Shown here piece after piece: positions 9,408 through 18,555 of a stretch of DNA of 64,000 nucleotides. Position 1 is the stretch's first letter. Every line of letters begins with the position of its first letter. Source of the stretch: Tolypothrix sp. NIES-4075 (GTDB lineage Bacteria; Cyanobacteriota; Cyanobacteriia; Cyanobacteriales; Nostocaceae); contig NZ_BDUC01000004.1 of the NCBI RefSeq assembly GCF_002218085.1, positions 465,852-529,851 on the forward strand. Direction: 5' to 3'. The notes below the pieces were generated by a model that worked only from the letters and a program-made list of their open reading frames with translations, was not told where the DNA came from and made no database searches. The position numbers and the translations under genes are program-made.

Positions 9408-10343
9408 ATGTCCCAGTTAGAGTTCGAGTTTCAGCCACTCAAAGACAAATTCCAATGTATCGCCTTTTTAGAAGGTTCGTATCTGCCCAGTGCTGATAAC
9501 CTAGGAAAGGGAATCCTGGTACTGGCTGACGGCAGTATATTACCTGCTTATTTGGATAAACAAGCGATCGCACTACGCGCAATCGGCAAATGGAAAGACG
9601 AAGAAATCAGGTGCTTTAATTGTTACCCTCGCTCATCACGAAAACCTCCGTACTATTATGTTCGCCTTAATCGCCCGTCCTCCTATTGCCCAGCAGCAAC
9701 AGCCTATGTGTCTGGGGTGGTGCGACACGTTGAGGAGGATTCTTGCCTAGTGCTCGTTTATCGCAACGAAAAACCACCAAGTGGGCAAGAGAACAGCTTT
9801 TTGTGGAAGGGGTTTCCGGTGCGTATTTACTACAACAAGGTCGATCCTAGTTGGCAGAATCACTTCTGTTATTTTGAGTGCCGCTTTAAGCAAGGAAGGT
9901 TGGAAGCAATACTGGCTGAAGTCATTAAACCACCGTTAAAGCCCAAGTCAAAGAAACAGCACTTTGTCCCAACCTTAGTTCCCGTTGCTAGTAATGTGGT
10001 ACAAAGTACCGTACAAAAGAAAACTACCATGAACAGCGCTACCAGACTAGAAGTCAGCCTCAAAATCAATCAAATTCCTAACCCTGAAGTAACAAAGGAC
10101 GGAATGCAGTTTTTTAAGATTCATTACGAGAATCGCGTCGTCAGTTTCAGTGTCAAGCAAAATACTTGGAACAAAATCGTGACCACTGCCAAATCAATGC
10201 ATTACTTCGTCATCGCCATCGCTGGTGGAATGGGACCAGATACAGATGACGGATTTGAATTGCTCAACGCTTCTGCTCAGTGCTTTCAAGGGAAACCACC
10301 AAAGGAATCTAAAGAAGCTGCCCAAGCCAATGTGCAATCTTGA
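9408..10343 (+). CDS. Hypothetical protein, unrecognised (two-part)
   Basis: A 311-aa soluble protein that I do not recognise. The N-terminal part (1-180) is rich in beta-prone, aromatic and basic residues, with five cysteines between about residues 75 and 165 (FNCYPRSS, SSYCPAA, DSCLVLV, FCYFECR). A Lys-rich linker (about 190-225) follows. The C-terminal part (about 226-300) looks like a small beta domain (FFKIHYENRVVSFSVKQ), which could be an OB-like fold. No signal or membrane segment is present. It stands alone, flanked by the M48-like gene and a DUF456 gene. Function unknown. Confidence 0.6.
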   Translation: MSQLEFEFQPLKDKFQCIAFLEGSYLPSADNLGKGILVLADGSILPAYLDKQAIALRAIGKWKDEEIRCFNCYPRSSRKPPYYYVRLNRPSSYCPAATAYVSGVVRHVEEDSCLVLVYRNEKPPSGQENSFLWKGFPVRIYYNKVDPSWQNHFCYFECRFKQGRLEAILAEVIKPPLKPKSKKQHFVPTLVPVASNVVQSTVQKKTTMNSATRLEVSLKINQIPNPEVTKDGMQFFKIHYENRVVSFSVKQNTWNKIVTTAKSMHYFVIAIAGGMGPDTDDGFELLNASAQCFQGKPPKESKEAAQANVQS

Positions 10344-10492
10344 TTTTGGGAAATTGCCCAAAATATCGAGGATTTTGTCACCCCTTGAAGAGGACACGGA
10401 GAAACCCCACGGATAAATCGGGGGGATTCAATTCCCGGAGTATTTTTCTTCTTCTCCACGAATAAATACGTTATAAATCAGTTGAAAACTTT

Positions 10493-11011
10493 ATGCAAAT
10501 TATTTATTGGCTATTGGTTGCCTTGATGGTTGTGGGTATCATCGGTGCTGTGGTTCCTGCCATTCCTGGAAGTAGCTTAATTTTAACGGCAATTATCATC
10601 TGGGGATTTGTTAGCGGTTCCTTTGCGGCGATTAAGATACCACTAATTGTGACGGTTTTTGTTTTGCTTTTGAGTATCGGAGTTGATTTCTTAGCTGGCT
10701 ATTTAGGCGCAAAACAAGCAGGTGCTAGTAAATGGGGGCAAATTGGAGCGGTAGTTGGTTTATTGCTGGGATTTTTTGGATTATTGCCGACTTTGCCTTT
10801 TGGAGGTCCGTTGTTAGGGATATTATTAGGACCGTTGTTAGGTGCAATTATCGGCGAGTATATATATCAACGTAACTTTGAATTAGCGGTGAAAGCTGGT
10901 ATAGGTATTGTAGCAGGAACGTTAATTGGAAATTTAATTCAGGGAGTATTAGCGATCGCTGCGGTTGCCGTTTTCTTATTCACAACTTGGTCGCAGGTCT
11001 TTGGCGCGTAA
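10493..11011 (+). CDS. DUF456 membrane protein
   Basis: A 172-aa very hydrophobic protein, almost entirely membrane helices joined by glycine-rich turns. The motif PAIPGSSLI near residue 20 and the repeated GPLLGILLGPLLGA stretch are typical of DUF456. The function of the family is not established. It is followed by a large inverted repeat at 11061-11112 that probably ends its transcript. Confidence 0.82.
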   Translation: MQIIYWLLVALMVVGIIGAVVPAIPGSSLILTAIIIWGFVSGSFAAIKIPLIVTVFVLLLSIGVDFLAGYLGAKQAGASKWGQIGAVVGLLLGFFGLLPTLPFGGPLLGILLGPLLGAIIGEYIYQRNFELAVKAGIGIVAGTLIGNLIQGVLAIAAVAVFLFTTWSQVFGA

Positions 11012-11060
11012 AATTGAAAAACTTTTTAACTCAACCAAAATTGATTTAATCATCAATAAA

Positions 11061-11112
11061 AAATGAGTATACGAGAGTAATTAATTGCTGTAATTACTTC
11101 TTATACTCATTT
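11061..11112. terminator. Imperfect hairpin, likely bidirectional terminator
   Basis: An inverted repeat with arms AAATGAGTATA...AGTAATTA and its complement pairs 11 plus 8 bases around a small internal mismatch, with a 7-base loop. An A-run precedes it on the plus strand, so on the minus strand the stem is followed by T residues. It lies between convergent genes (DUF456 and the PEP-CTERM gene). Confidence 0.6.
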
Positions 11113-11340
11113 AAATGACTTTGGAAAACGACTTGTTTTAATAAAATAAAAATGCAAGAATCTGGTAACTTTGTGAGAAAATCATGTAACTAATGTATTT
11201 TAAGATTGTCGCCTCACTTGTAGATAAAATGAAAAAGCTAAAACTGGTAATTGAAAGCTGTAAGGCATGATTTATTGCGTTGACGCAAGTCAAACATGCC
11301 AGCGGAGCGCCAAAGCACCCAAACTCACACCCATTAATAA

Positions 11341-12225
11341 TTAAGATTGGATAGCTTTACGACGACGAGTTGCTAGCAGCAATCCACCAACTAAACCTAA
11401 ACCAGCGATCGCTGTTGGTTCGGGAACTGCTTTTGTGACTGCTGTTGCATGAGCTAGAGCAAAGTCAGTGTTAGTAGATAATGCTTCTATGGAATTACCA
11501 TAAAAATCTGTGACATAGGTAACAGGGGTTAAGGTTAAGTAAGTAAATTGTGCATCTCCAAAAGGATTGTCGATGTTGTAGTAGCCACCACCGTGACCAG
11601 TAGAAGGGCTTAAATTTGTCACCGCACCACCACCAACAAAACTCCAGGTTGCACTAGTATTGCCTGTTACTTTTAGATAGCCAGTAAGTCCAGTATCAGT
11701 GACAATTTTTGCTTGTTCAAATACTTTGTCTCCAAACACTCCGGGTTGGTATAAGAAACTTAAACCAATATTTTTGAGAACGTCTTTTGGATTTGGAAGA
11801 GTCAATTTGATGGACTCACCAAAGTCAATTTCACCATGAACAGGGTCGGCAACATAAATAGGTTTCTTGACTTTATCTGATACTCCTACACCAACGATTC
11901 CACCAACTTCCTTAGCTTGGAGATTCTTACCTGTAGGTCCAGCTTCGAGTGTGAAACCATCAGCAGTTTTACAGGATGGTATTTTAGAAGCACTCAAGCC
12001 TGTAAAAGAACCACCCAAAGAAGAACAAGTTCCTAAATCTGCGCTAGTACCTGTAGAAGCTGGGTTGAAACTAAAAGCTTGAGCAGGGTTAGAAGAAAGA
12101 GCCAGAGCGCTGCTTGTAATTAAACCGATAAAAGCGAAGGATTTTTTGTAATTCATCATTTCTTTTACGAGGTTGGATACTGTTACTGATTTAGCGATCG
12201 CGTTAAATTGTTTGTTTAATTTCAT
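11341..12225 (-). CDS. PEP-CTERM sorting-domain exported protein
   Basis: A secreted protein with a Sec signal (hydrophobic stretch ending SNPAQA) and a C-terminal PEP-CTERM tail: VPEP, a short hydrophobic helix and the basic end RRRK. The tail directs processing by exosortase and association with the cell surface. The middle is a Gly/Ser/Thr-rich beta-type region without a recognised domain. I choose the ATG at 12225 (MKLNKQF), preceded by GAGAGA; an in-frame upstream start at 12318 would add an implausible basic leader. An alternative ATG lies nearer the signal peptide, at about 12162. Function unknown. Confidence 0.75.
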   Translation of the reverse strand: MKLNKQFNAIAKSVTVSNLVKEMMNYKKSFAFIGLITSSALALSSNPAQAFSFNPASTGTSADLGTCSSLGGSFTGLSASKIPSCKTADGFTLEAGPTGKNLQAKEVGGIVGVGVSDKVKKPIYVADPVHGEIDFGESIKLTLPNPKDVLKNIGLSFLYQPGVFGDKVFEQAKIVTDTGLTGYLKVTGNTSATWSFVGGGAVTNLSPSTGHGGGYYNIDNPFGDAQFTYLTLTPVTYVTDFYGNSIEALSTNTDFALAHATAVTKAVPEPTAIAGLGLVGGLLLATRRRKAIQS

Positions 12226-12317
12226 GATTATGTCTCTCGATGCCAGGTAATTTTTAATGCTTGAGGCAACTGATTTGTTGTGCCTCCTCTGCGTGTATAT
12301 TCGTATGTTATTCGGCA

Positions 12318-12690
12318 TTCATAGAGGTGTCATCTGATAGACTGGCACATTCATCTAAACTTTATTAGTCAATTTACTTATGTAAACCCTGGTAGAATAA
12401 ATACTGTTATCAGACAAAAAACAATTACATTAATATACGGTTGTCGAGTAAAAAATATGCGTGATAATTTGCAGCTTTTTGCAGACTCTTTACAAATAAA
12501 TCAAAAGCTTTTCATGAAAAAATGAGCATGAAATATCAAGCCTCAAGCAAGCATTGCCTATCAGCTATTACGAAAGCTTCTCCTTTCCGTATTTCAGGAC
12601 TCACACGAACGTAGTGGGCACTGAAGTGCCCTCTTACCAGTGCCTAATACAAGCGTTGAAACGCTTACTACTGTTATTAACAACAAAAAA
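12318..12690. other. Intergenic region with small palindromic repeat
   Basis: The spacer contains no supported gene. At about 12650-12673 it has AAGCGTTGAAACGCTTACTAC, a palindromic unit of a family also seen near 25900-26010. Confidence 0.5.
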
Positions 12691-12691
12691 A

Positions 12692-12715
12692 TCCCCGTTT
12701 AATAGTAAACGGGGA
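12692..12715 (-). terminator. Rho-independent terminator of the nblB-like gene
   Basis: A perfect 10-bp stem (TCCCCGTTTA with its complement) encloses a 4-base loop. On the minus strand it is followed by a run of seven T. It lies 45 bases beyond the stop of the leftward HEAT-repeat gene. Confidence 0.9.
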
Positions 12716-12760
12716 CTTAAAAGTGATGTATGACCACAGATTATCCAAACAAAGGCAGCA

Positions 12761-13426
12761 TTAAGCTGACTGCAAAGATTTTTTGGCTTCAGTAGCGATC
12801 GCTTCTACTTCATCACCTGCCAAAGTTTCTAATATAGATTTGGCATCTGCACCACCCAGAAGATTCAAAGATTGCACCAGTCTGTAGCGCACTTGCCAAT
12901 CTGGATTGCTCGCATAAGGTGCTAATAAGGGAATTGCTTGTGCATCTCCCAACTCACCAAAAGAACTAATGGCAGCGGTTTTTACTAAGTCGTTGTCTGA
13001 GGAAAGAGCTTCTTTGAGTAGCTCAAAAGCTCGCGGATCGCCTAACTCTCCTAATGTGGCAACGATGCTAAATTTTACCAGCCATTCTGGGGTTGTGCGG
13101 TAAACCTGCTGCATGTCTTCAAAAGCTGCGTGTAATTTTAAAGCACCCAAACAGTCAGCAGCGGCAGCTTGCACATCAGGTTCAGGATCGTTGAGCAAGC
13201 GATCGCGCAATATATTCAAAGATGCGTCTAAATTCTGTTTGCCCAAAGTATCAAACAGACTCACCGCACTATAGCGTACACGGGCATTACTGTCAGTAAC
13301 CGCACTTTGAGCCAACTCAAAACCAATCGCAGGTTCCAAATCACGGATTTGATTAACCGCACGCAAGCGATCGCCCAAATCCTCAGAACTAAGCATTTGC
13401 TTAACAGACTCAGGATTAATACTCAT
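12761..13426 (-). CDS. nblB: HEAT-repeat protein, NblB-like phycobilisome degradation factor
   Basis: A 221-aa all-helical protein built of HEAT repeats spaced about 31 residues apart (visible units ARVRYSAVSLFDTLG, PDVQAAAADCLGAL, VKTAAISSFGELG, WQVRYRLVQSLNLLG). Length, the N-terminus SVKQMLSSEDLGDRLRAVNQ and repeat register match NblB, the protein that detaches or removes bilins during phycobilisome breakdown under nutrient stress. It is related to the CpcE-type bilin lyases, which are the main alternative. It is monocistronic, with a strong terminator just downstream. Family confident, specific role likely. Confidence 0.75.
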   Translation of the reverse strand: MSINPESVKQMLSSEDLGDRLRAVNQIRDLEPAIGFELAQSAVTDSNARVRYSAVSLFDTLGKQNLDASLNILRDRLLNDPEPDVQAAAADCLGALKLHAAFEDMQQVYRTTPEWLVKFSIVATLGELGDPRAFELLKEALSSDNDLVKTAAISSFGELGDAQAIPLLAPYASNPDWQVRYRLVQSLNLLGGADAKSILETLAGDEVEAIATEAKKSLQSA

Positions 13427-13557
13427 TTATTTATCCTACTTTTCAATGGTATTTAAAAAACAACGCTAATTAGTAAGTGGATGGTGGATAGTGATAGTCC
13501 AAGTAGTCACTAGGAGTAATTTTTGACAACTATTAACCAACAACTATCAACCAACAA

Positions 13558-14022
13558 CTAATCTTGACTTGCTGCCATTGCCCGAACAATGTCACCACGG
13601 GTGAGGATACCAATTACTTGACCGGATTCGTCAAGCACTGGCAAGCGGTGAACGCTTTTATCGTGCATAACTCTGGCTGCTTGTGTTAAACTTTTTTCCG
13701 GTGAAATAGTGATGGGGTCTTTGCTCATAACTTCCCCGACAGTTTGCCCCAGTGCTTTATGCAGGTCACGTTCGTAGGTGGCAGGATTTTGTAAATAGAT
13801 GACGCTATCGAGAAACATGATGTATGCCGGTGGAGTTACACCAGTTTCTTGCCACATCAAATCCGTTTCCGAGATAATACCCACTAACTTACCTGCATCA
13901 TCTACAACAGGTAATCCACTGATGCGACGTTCTGCCAGAATTTGGATCGCTTCATTTAAGGAAGTTTCTGAGCGGACGACAATCGGGTCACGGCTCATCA
14001 CATCGGCAACGGTTTTCGGCAT
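13558..14022 (-). CDS. Protein with two CBS domains
   Basis: A 154-aa protein consisting almost solely of a CBS pair (about residues 5-60 and 95-150; signatures ISGLPVVDDAGKLVGIISETDL and VHRLPVLDESGQVIGILTRGDI). The pair forms a Bateman module that usually binds adenine nucleotides. About 35 residues separate the two domains. Stand-alone CBS proteins act as energy sensors binding partner enzymes, here unidentified. Heptamer-like repeats (AACTATCAACCAAC) lie just downstream of the stop, on its 3' side. Confidence 0.88.
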   Translation of the reverse strand: MPKTVADVMSRDPIVVRSETSLNEAIQILAERRISGLPVVDDAGKLVGIISETDLMWQETGVTPPAYIMFLDSVIYLQNPATYERDLHKALGQTVGEVMSKDPITISPEKSLTQAARVMHDKSVHRLPVLDESGQVIGILTRGDIVRAMAASQD

Positions 14023-14103
14023 TTGCGCTTGTTAACCTTTTTTCAACCTCTTTGGTTCATTGTAGAAAATTACGGGTATCAACCGGACGGGGTTCGTAAC
14101 TCT

Positions 14104-15147
14104 TCACTCAAATTCTGATTCGCAAAAGGCTTGTAACAAATCTATACAATTAGCGATCGCTCCCAAATGAGCAATTTCATAGCCATGTGTATTTTGTGTT
14201 GGAAACGCTAAACAAGCTGCACGTCCGACATGACCAAATTTCATCGCAATCGAAGCATCACTACCAAACTGACTCAGTGTCGCTAGCTGCACCGACATAT
14301 CTAGTTGCTTGGCACTATGACGCAGTTGCCCATTGAGCGTTTCATCATAAATTCCATACGCATCCTGAGAAAGTATCACCGGACTTTCACCGTCTTCAAT
14401 TGGGTATTCTTTCGATAGCGGACAAATTTCTAAAGCAATCATTGCATCTAATTGCTGGTTTTGACTGAAAAATAATGCCCCAATTGCCCCGACTTCTTCT
14501 TTTGCTGATGCTACTAAATATACATCGACGGCTGGCTGTTTGACTCTTTCCGCCAAAGCTAGCAAAATGGCTACAGAGGCTTTGTTATCTAAAGTGTAAC
14601 TGGCAATGTGATTTTTTAAACGCACTGGATGCTTGCGATGCTTGCCGATAACCATTCTCGTTCCCGGTCGAATACCCGCCGCTTCTAGTTCCTCAGCGCT
14701 GCATTTCGTTTCAATCCAGGCATTTTCCCATTTTACAGGTGTATCTTCTTGCTGGACTTTTTGCGGCGACTCGTGGGAAACATGGCGTGAACCAAAGCTG
14801 AGAACACCGCTGATAGTTTCCGTATCTCCGAGTAAATCTACAACACCTTCGCCGTAAACCCACGGAAAAGAACCGCCTAATCTGCGAACTTCCACGCGAC
14901 CTTCATCGCCAACAGTCTTGACAATTGCGCCGATTTCGTCTTTGTGTCCGGTGATAGCGATCGCTCGCTCTGGATTTTTCCCTGGAATTTTGGCAATAAT
15001 ATTATCGGCGCGATCGCACCACACTTGCACACCCAAAGTTGCAAAACGCTGCATCAAAAATCGGTTAATTTCAGTTTCTACACCACTAGGGGAATGGTGC
15101 ATTACCAATTCTTCAATTATTTTAAATAAATTGTCGTAATCCGACAT
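14104..15147 (-). CDS. M42-family metallo-aminopeptidase
   Basis: A 347-aa cytosolic metallopeptidase of the glutamyl/lysyl aminopeptidase type. Metal-binding and catalytic elements are in order: ITGHKDEIGAIVK (His and Asp), YTLDNKASVAILL (bridging Asp), SAKEEVGAIGA (Glu-Glu pair), a later Glu in ALEICPLSKEYP, and QNTHGYEIAH near the C-terminus (ligand His). The length is normal. Members form large tetrahedral dodecamers that trim peptides. The natural substrate here is unknown. Confidence 0.9.
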   Translation of the reverse strand: MSDYDNLFKIIEELVMHHSPSGVETEINRFLMQRFATLGVQVWCDRADNIIAKIPGKNPERAIAITGHKDEIGAIVKTVGDEGRVEVRRLGGSFPWVYGEGVVDLLGDTETISGVLSFGSRHVSHESPQKVQQEDTPVKWENAWIETKCSAEELEAAGIRPGTRMVIGKHRKHPVRLKNHIASYTLDNKASVAILLALAERVKQPAVDVYLVASAKEEVGAIGALFFSQNQQLDAMIALEICPLSKEYPIEDGESPVILSQDAYGIYDETLNGQLRHSAKQLDMSVQLATLSQFGSDASIAMKFGHVGRAACLAFPTQNTHGYEIAHLGAIANCIDLLQAFCESEFE

Positions 15148-15254
15148 TGAGAATTTAATTTAGATTTGCGTTTTATCGTAACATCAACGCAAACCGAAAG
15201 AATAAAGTAAGCTAAAAATCCTTAAGAAAGCACAAAATTTAAAACAATTTTTGT

Positions 15255-15278
15255 GGGATGGGCATCCTTGCCCGTCCC
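15255..15278. repeat. Small palindromic intergenic repeat (GGGATGGGCA unit)
   Basis: A hairpin with 10-base arms (one G-T wobble) and a 4-base loop, of the dispersed GGGCATCCTTGCCC type. It lies between two leftward genes (15147 and 15309) and could act as a terminator for the esterase gene, but lacks a clear T-run. Confidence 0.5.
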
Positions 15279-15308
15279 TATGTGCAAGTTAAAACCGCAA
15301 TAGCTTAT

Positions 15309-16370
15309 TTATCTGATTTTAGATGCTGCCTCAACAACCCGATTTATTGAAGTTGATTTCCGCTTCAACACTTTCGCTGCACCCAAAGCACCAAGCGCTA
15401 ATATCCCCAACGCTGCCGAAGGTTCGGGAATGGTTTTACCATTAACCGCTGCCAGTGCTGCTTTTGCGATTAAGTTATGAGTCCGTGAGGAGGGATGGAC
15501 GCTATCAAAGAACAAGAAATCATCTGGATTATCACAGATATTTGTGACTTGCTGAAAGTTACCTGTTACACAAGGATTTGTTACATCCTTGAAACCAAAT
15601 TTAGCTGGAGTAGCTCTTACTGTATTAAAGAGGCTATTAATGTCAACAGAATAGATATTTAAATCAGGATTGCTGATACGAAGACTGCTGATAGCTGATG
15701 CCAATTGCTGATTATGGGCTTGTGTCAATTGATTTAATTGATCGGTAAAGCCTGATCTTTTTCCAAAGGGACTGTCGCCCAAATTAGGTAAGTTAAATAC
15801 TAGGAAATTTTTCGCTCCTCCTTGAGCGAGAGAGCCGATTGAATTAGTTAAATTTTGGACTACTTGATTAACGTTTGTATTACCATTGAAATAATCATTT
15901 GCCCCACCAAACACAGAGTAAAGAGCATTTGGATCTACTGGCAAATTTTGCCTCAACAAACCAACTTGCCCCAGCACTCCGGGTATGTTATCTTGAAAAC
16001 CGGGAAACGAGCTAACTATACCTGTTTGAGCGCCACCTAAAGCGAAGTTAACACCATCTTGGGGAATAGTATTCGGATTAGCTAAAAGAGCAACAAAAGG
16101 TGTCGGTGTTAATCCTGGTTGATTTATCTGCGAACCGAAATAATCTACCCAAATTGGACCGTTAGAAAAACGTCCGGAAATATAAGCCGGACGATCTGAA
16201 TTATTGACTGTAGGGACGGGTATTTGTCCTTGTGTAGCTGCAAAAGTATTACCCGTATCAGAGAGGCTATCACCGAATACATAAAGCGCATCAAATTTGG
16301 CAGCGATCGCTTTTTGCGGCAAGGTGAAACAGAAAACGGCAAATCCTGTAGCTACTAGTTCTTTTTTCAT
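15309..16370 (-). CDS. Secreted SGNH/GDSL esterase with PEP-CTERM tail
   Basis: A 353-aa exported hydrolase. After a signal peptide (ending about KAIAAK), the GDSL block reads YVFGDSLSDTGN with the nucleophile serine near residue 34. Block III is FGGANDYF, and the catalytic Asp/His block is FFDSVHPSSRTHN. The C-terminus carries PEPSAALGILALGALGA plus basic residues, a PEP-CTERM sorting tail. It therefore probably acts on esters of surface polysaccharide or lipid after exosortase processing. It is the second PEP-CTERM protein in the window; no exosortase gene is present here. Confidence 0.88.
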   Translation of the reverse strand: MKKELVATGFAVFCFTLPQKAIAAKFDALYVFGDSLSDTGNTFAATQGQIPVPTVNNSDRPAYISGRFSNGPIWVDYFGSQINQPGLTPTPFVALLANPNTIPQDGVNFALGGAQTGIVSSFPGFQDNIPGVLGQVGLLRQNLPVDPNALYSVFGGANDYFNGNTNVNQVVQNLTNSIGSLAQGGAKNFLVFNLPNLGDSPFGKRSGFTDQLNQLTQAHNQQLASAISSLRISNPDLNIYSVDINSLFNTVRATPAKFGFKDVTNPCVTGNFQQVTNICDNPDDFLFFDSVHPSSRTHNLIAKAALAAVNGKTIPEPSAALGILALGALGAAKVLKRKSTSINRVVEAASKIR

Positions 16371-16682
16371 ATTTATTTAATATTTTGTATTATTTTGTAA
16401 CTATAAATAACCAGAGAAAAACAACGATGAAATTAAGGCTTGTATTTCTGCAATGTTGAGCGCTCTAACGAAACAACTTAGTTTTTTTGCGTAATTTCAC
16501 GTTCACTATCGCTTTATATAATACCTCATACCATAGCAAATACAATAACTACCCAGGTTTATTTCAAGAGTTTTTTATAATTAGCGCTATTTTGCAAAGG
16601 AATTGTAAAGCCCGCAATATACAGTCTCAGGCGAACGCATCTACAAAACAATCAGAAAACATGCATTGAAAAAAATCTAACA

Positions 16683-16820
16683 TTATAATACATTCAACAA
16701 CGCCTGCTTAAATTCGACTGCATTCTTAAAGTAAAGTTCTGGCTTTTCCACCAACGCCAAATCAATTATCTCTGCCAAATGTGGGCAATTTTTGAGATGA
16801 AATCTTTTAATATTGTCGTA
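16683..16820 (-). pseudogene. 45-codon gene remnant of unknown family
   Basis: Within the 16371-16876 spacer, the minus strand has an open stretch bounded by stops that reads like real protein (core CPHLAEIIDLALVEKPELYF, then NAVEFKQALLNVL before the stop). It has no start codon. The pattern resembles the last helix pair of a larger regulatory or kinase-like protein, but I cannot name the family. The rest of the spacer is AT-rich with no gene. Confidence 0.35.
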
Positions 16821-16876
16821 TCAGAAGGCGCTGATTCGATGAAATTATTAACTTAGACGCGCACCGCCAAATTTTG

Positions 16877-18265
16877 TTATTGTTGAGGCGATCGCTTTAA
16901 CTTCAAAGCATCACTCGCCGATACCCCATCGCCCTGAGTACCAAAATACCACAAAGCCGCCGCAGCTTCAGCCCGCGTTACTGGCTTTTTAGGCTGAAAC
17001 AGCGTCGTATAACCAAACACCCGCCGAATATTCGATTGTTCGCCACTTTGGAAATCTGCTAACACAGCGCGTAAAGCTTTCGGGTCAATTTTCCCCACAT
17101 CTTGAAAACCCCAAGTTTGCTTCACCGCTTCTAAATTTGCCCCAGGTAAAGCTTGACGGGTATCTAGGGGTAATTTCCACAAAATCAACTGTTCCCGCGT
17201 CAAAGGTGCATCAGGACGGAATAAAACTTCTGTAGAATCTCCAGATAAAGGACTCGGAATCAAACCAGCTTCCGCTAAACCTTGAATTTGTCCAAAATCA
17301 GGATTAGTTTTCGGCACATCACTAAAAGCTGATTGTCCGCTTTCTGATGCCAAGCGAATCTGTTTTGCCGGATTATTAGCATACATCGCATTATTCGCCG
17401 CTACTAACCAACGAGCATATTCCCGACGAGTAATGATTTTATTCGGTTCAAACTGATTTGTCGCCGTATTGCTTTTAGCTGCATTTGATTCTACAGACAA
17501 AACGCCTAATGCAGCCAAATCTTCGATGTGTTGCCGCAATTCTGGCGATACTTTATTTAAATCGCTAAATTCCGAGGTTGTTTTGTTATTATCTGGCGTA
17601 TTTGCTGATGATGCTACATTTACAGGTGGCAGAGGTCCAATAAACTGCGGCTCGCCAGGTTGGGGAATGTTATTATTAGTTTCGCTATTGTTTGTTATTG
17701 GCGTAGGTTGTGCCGTTGTTGTTGGCGTAGGTTGTGTTGTTGCAGTAACATTACCTCCATACTCAATCAACAATTCGGTATTTGTCTGCGGTTGATTGGG
17801 TGCTGGGTTGGTGACAGATTTCGGCTGTATGGAAACTTTTACTTGTAAATCATTGCGTCGCGCTGCAAAAACATTAGACTGTTGGTCTGTAGGTTGTTGT
17901 AAAATCTGCCAGTTATTCGCCTGAAACTGATTGCGATAAAAGTCTTCAATTATATTACTGGGGTCAGAACTCAGCCAACGAGTTGATACACCATTGCTTG
18001 AGGGTGTAACTTCTTGTAATTGGGCATTAGTATAAAGCGGAATATCTGAGGGAAAATCAGCAGGTAACTTAACTGTTGATTGGGGAAGTTGTTGCGCTTC
18101 GGTTTGCTTGGCTTTGTCAAAAATAACAGAGTTGTTTTCCAGTCTGGGGTCTGCTGCCAAAGAGTCCTCAAGATTTTTGGCAACAGGACTGTTAGCACAA
18201 GCTGTTAACGACGAAAGTAAAACAGCTAAACTCAGAAATACAGCTGGACGTTTACAAAGCACCAC
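16877..18265 (-). CDS. SLH-domain lipoprotein
   Basis: A 462-aa protein with a signal peptide ending in the lipobox LTAC (Cys about residue 23). An N-terminal domain (about 65-170) is followed by a Thr/Pro/Asn-rich linker. SLH-type repeats fill the C-terminal half (about 240-455; VESNAAKSNTATNQFEPNKI, AFSDVPKTNPDFGQIQGLAE, WGFQDVGKIDPKALRAVLAD, then KPVTRAEAAAALWYFG). SLH domains bind peptidoglycan-linked polymers, so the protein may tether the membrane to the wall. The adhesion role is inferred. Confidence 0.82.
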   Translation of the reverse strand: MVLCKRPAVFLSLAVLLSSLTACANSPVAKNLEDSLAADPRLENNSVIFDKAKQTEAQQLPQSTVKLPADFPSDIPLYTNAQLQEVTPSSNGVSTRWLSSDPSNIIEDFYRNQFQANNWQILQQPTDQQSNVFAARRNDLQVKVSIQPKSVTNPAPNQPQTNTELLIEYGGNVTATTQPTPTTTAQPTPITNNSETNNNIPQPGEPQFIGPLPPVNVASSANTPDNNKTTSEFSDLNKVSPELRQHIEDLAALGVLSVESNAAKSNTATNQFEPNKIITRREYARWLVAANNAMYANNPAKQIRLASESGQSAFSDVPKTNPDFGQIQGLAEAGLIPSPLSGDSTEVLFRPDAPLTREQLILWKLPLDTRQALPGANLEAVKQTWGFQDVGKIDPKALRAVLADFQSGEQSNIRRVFGYTTLFQPKKPVTRAEAAAALWYFGTQGDGVSASDALKLKRSPQQ

Positions 18266-18345
18266 AGGAAATCACAAAACAAGTGTCAATTCCTACCCTA
18301 GCGCAGACTGCTAAGAATTATATCAAGTTCGGTAATCGGTAATTG

Positions 18346-18505
18346 GGCATGGGGGAGGCAGTGCGCTGAGGCAGCCTCCTCAGGAGCGGTCTCCCTGATC
18401 GATGGGGGACTGCCGTTCCCCGAAGGGGTTCTCTTATAGTACCCGTAACGGTCTTGGGGATCACCTGCGTGGAGCATCTGCCGTCATGGGGCATTGGGCA
18501 TTGGT
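18346..18505. repeat. Complex multi-hairpin intergenic repeat
   Basis: The spacer upstream of the SLH gene and beyond the glycosyltransferase gene's stop contains several nested hairpins: CTGAGG...CCTCAG, GTTCCCCGAAGGGGTTC, and G-rich arms GGGGGACTGCC. The ends repeat GGGCATGGGG and GGGGCATTGGGCATTGG. It resembles composite dispersed repeats of filamentous cyanobacteria. Confidence 0.55.
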
Positions 18506-18555
18506 AATTATTTTTATTTTTTATTACCGATTACCGATTACCCATTCCCAACTGA

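Noticed and set aside
9408..10343. Single-stranded-DNA-binding or restriction protein
   Set aside because: The beta-rich C-terminus only vaguely suggests an OB fold; no aromatic or basic motif supports DNA binding.
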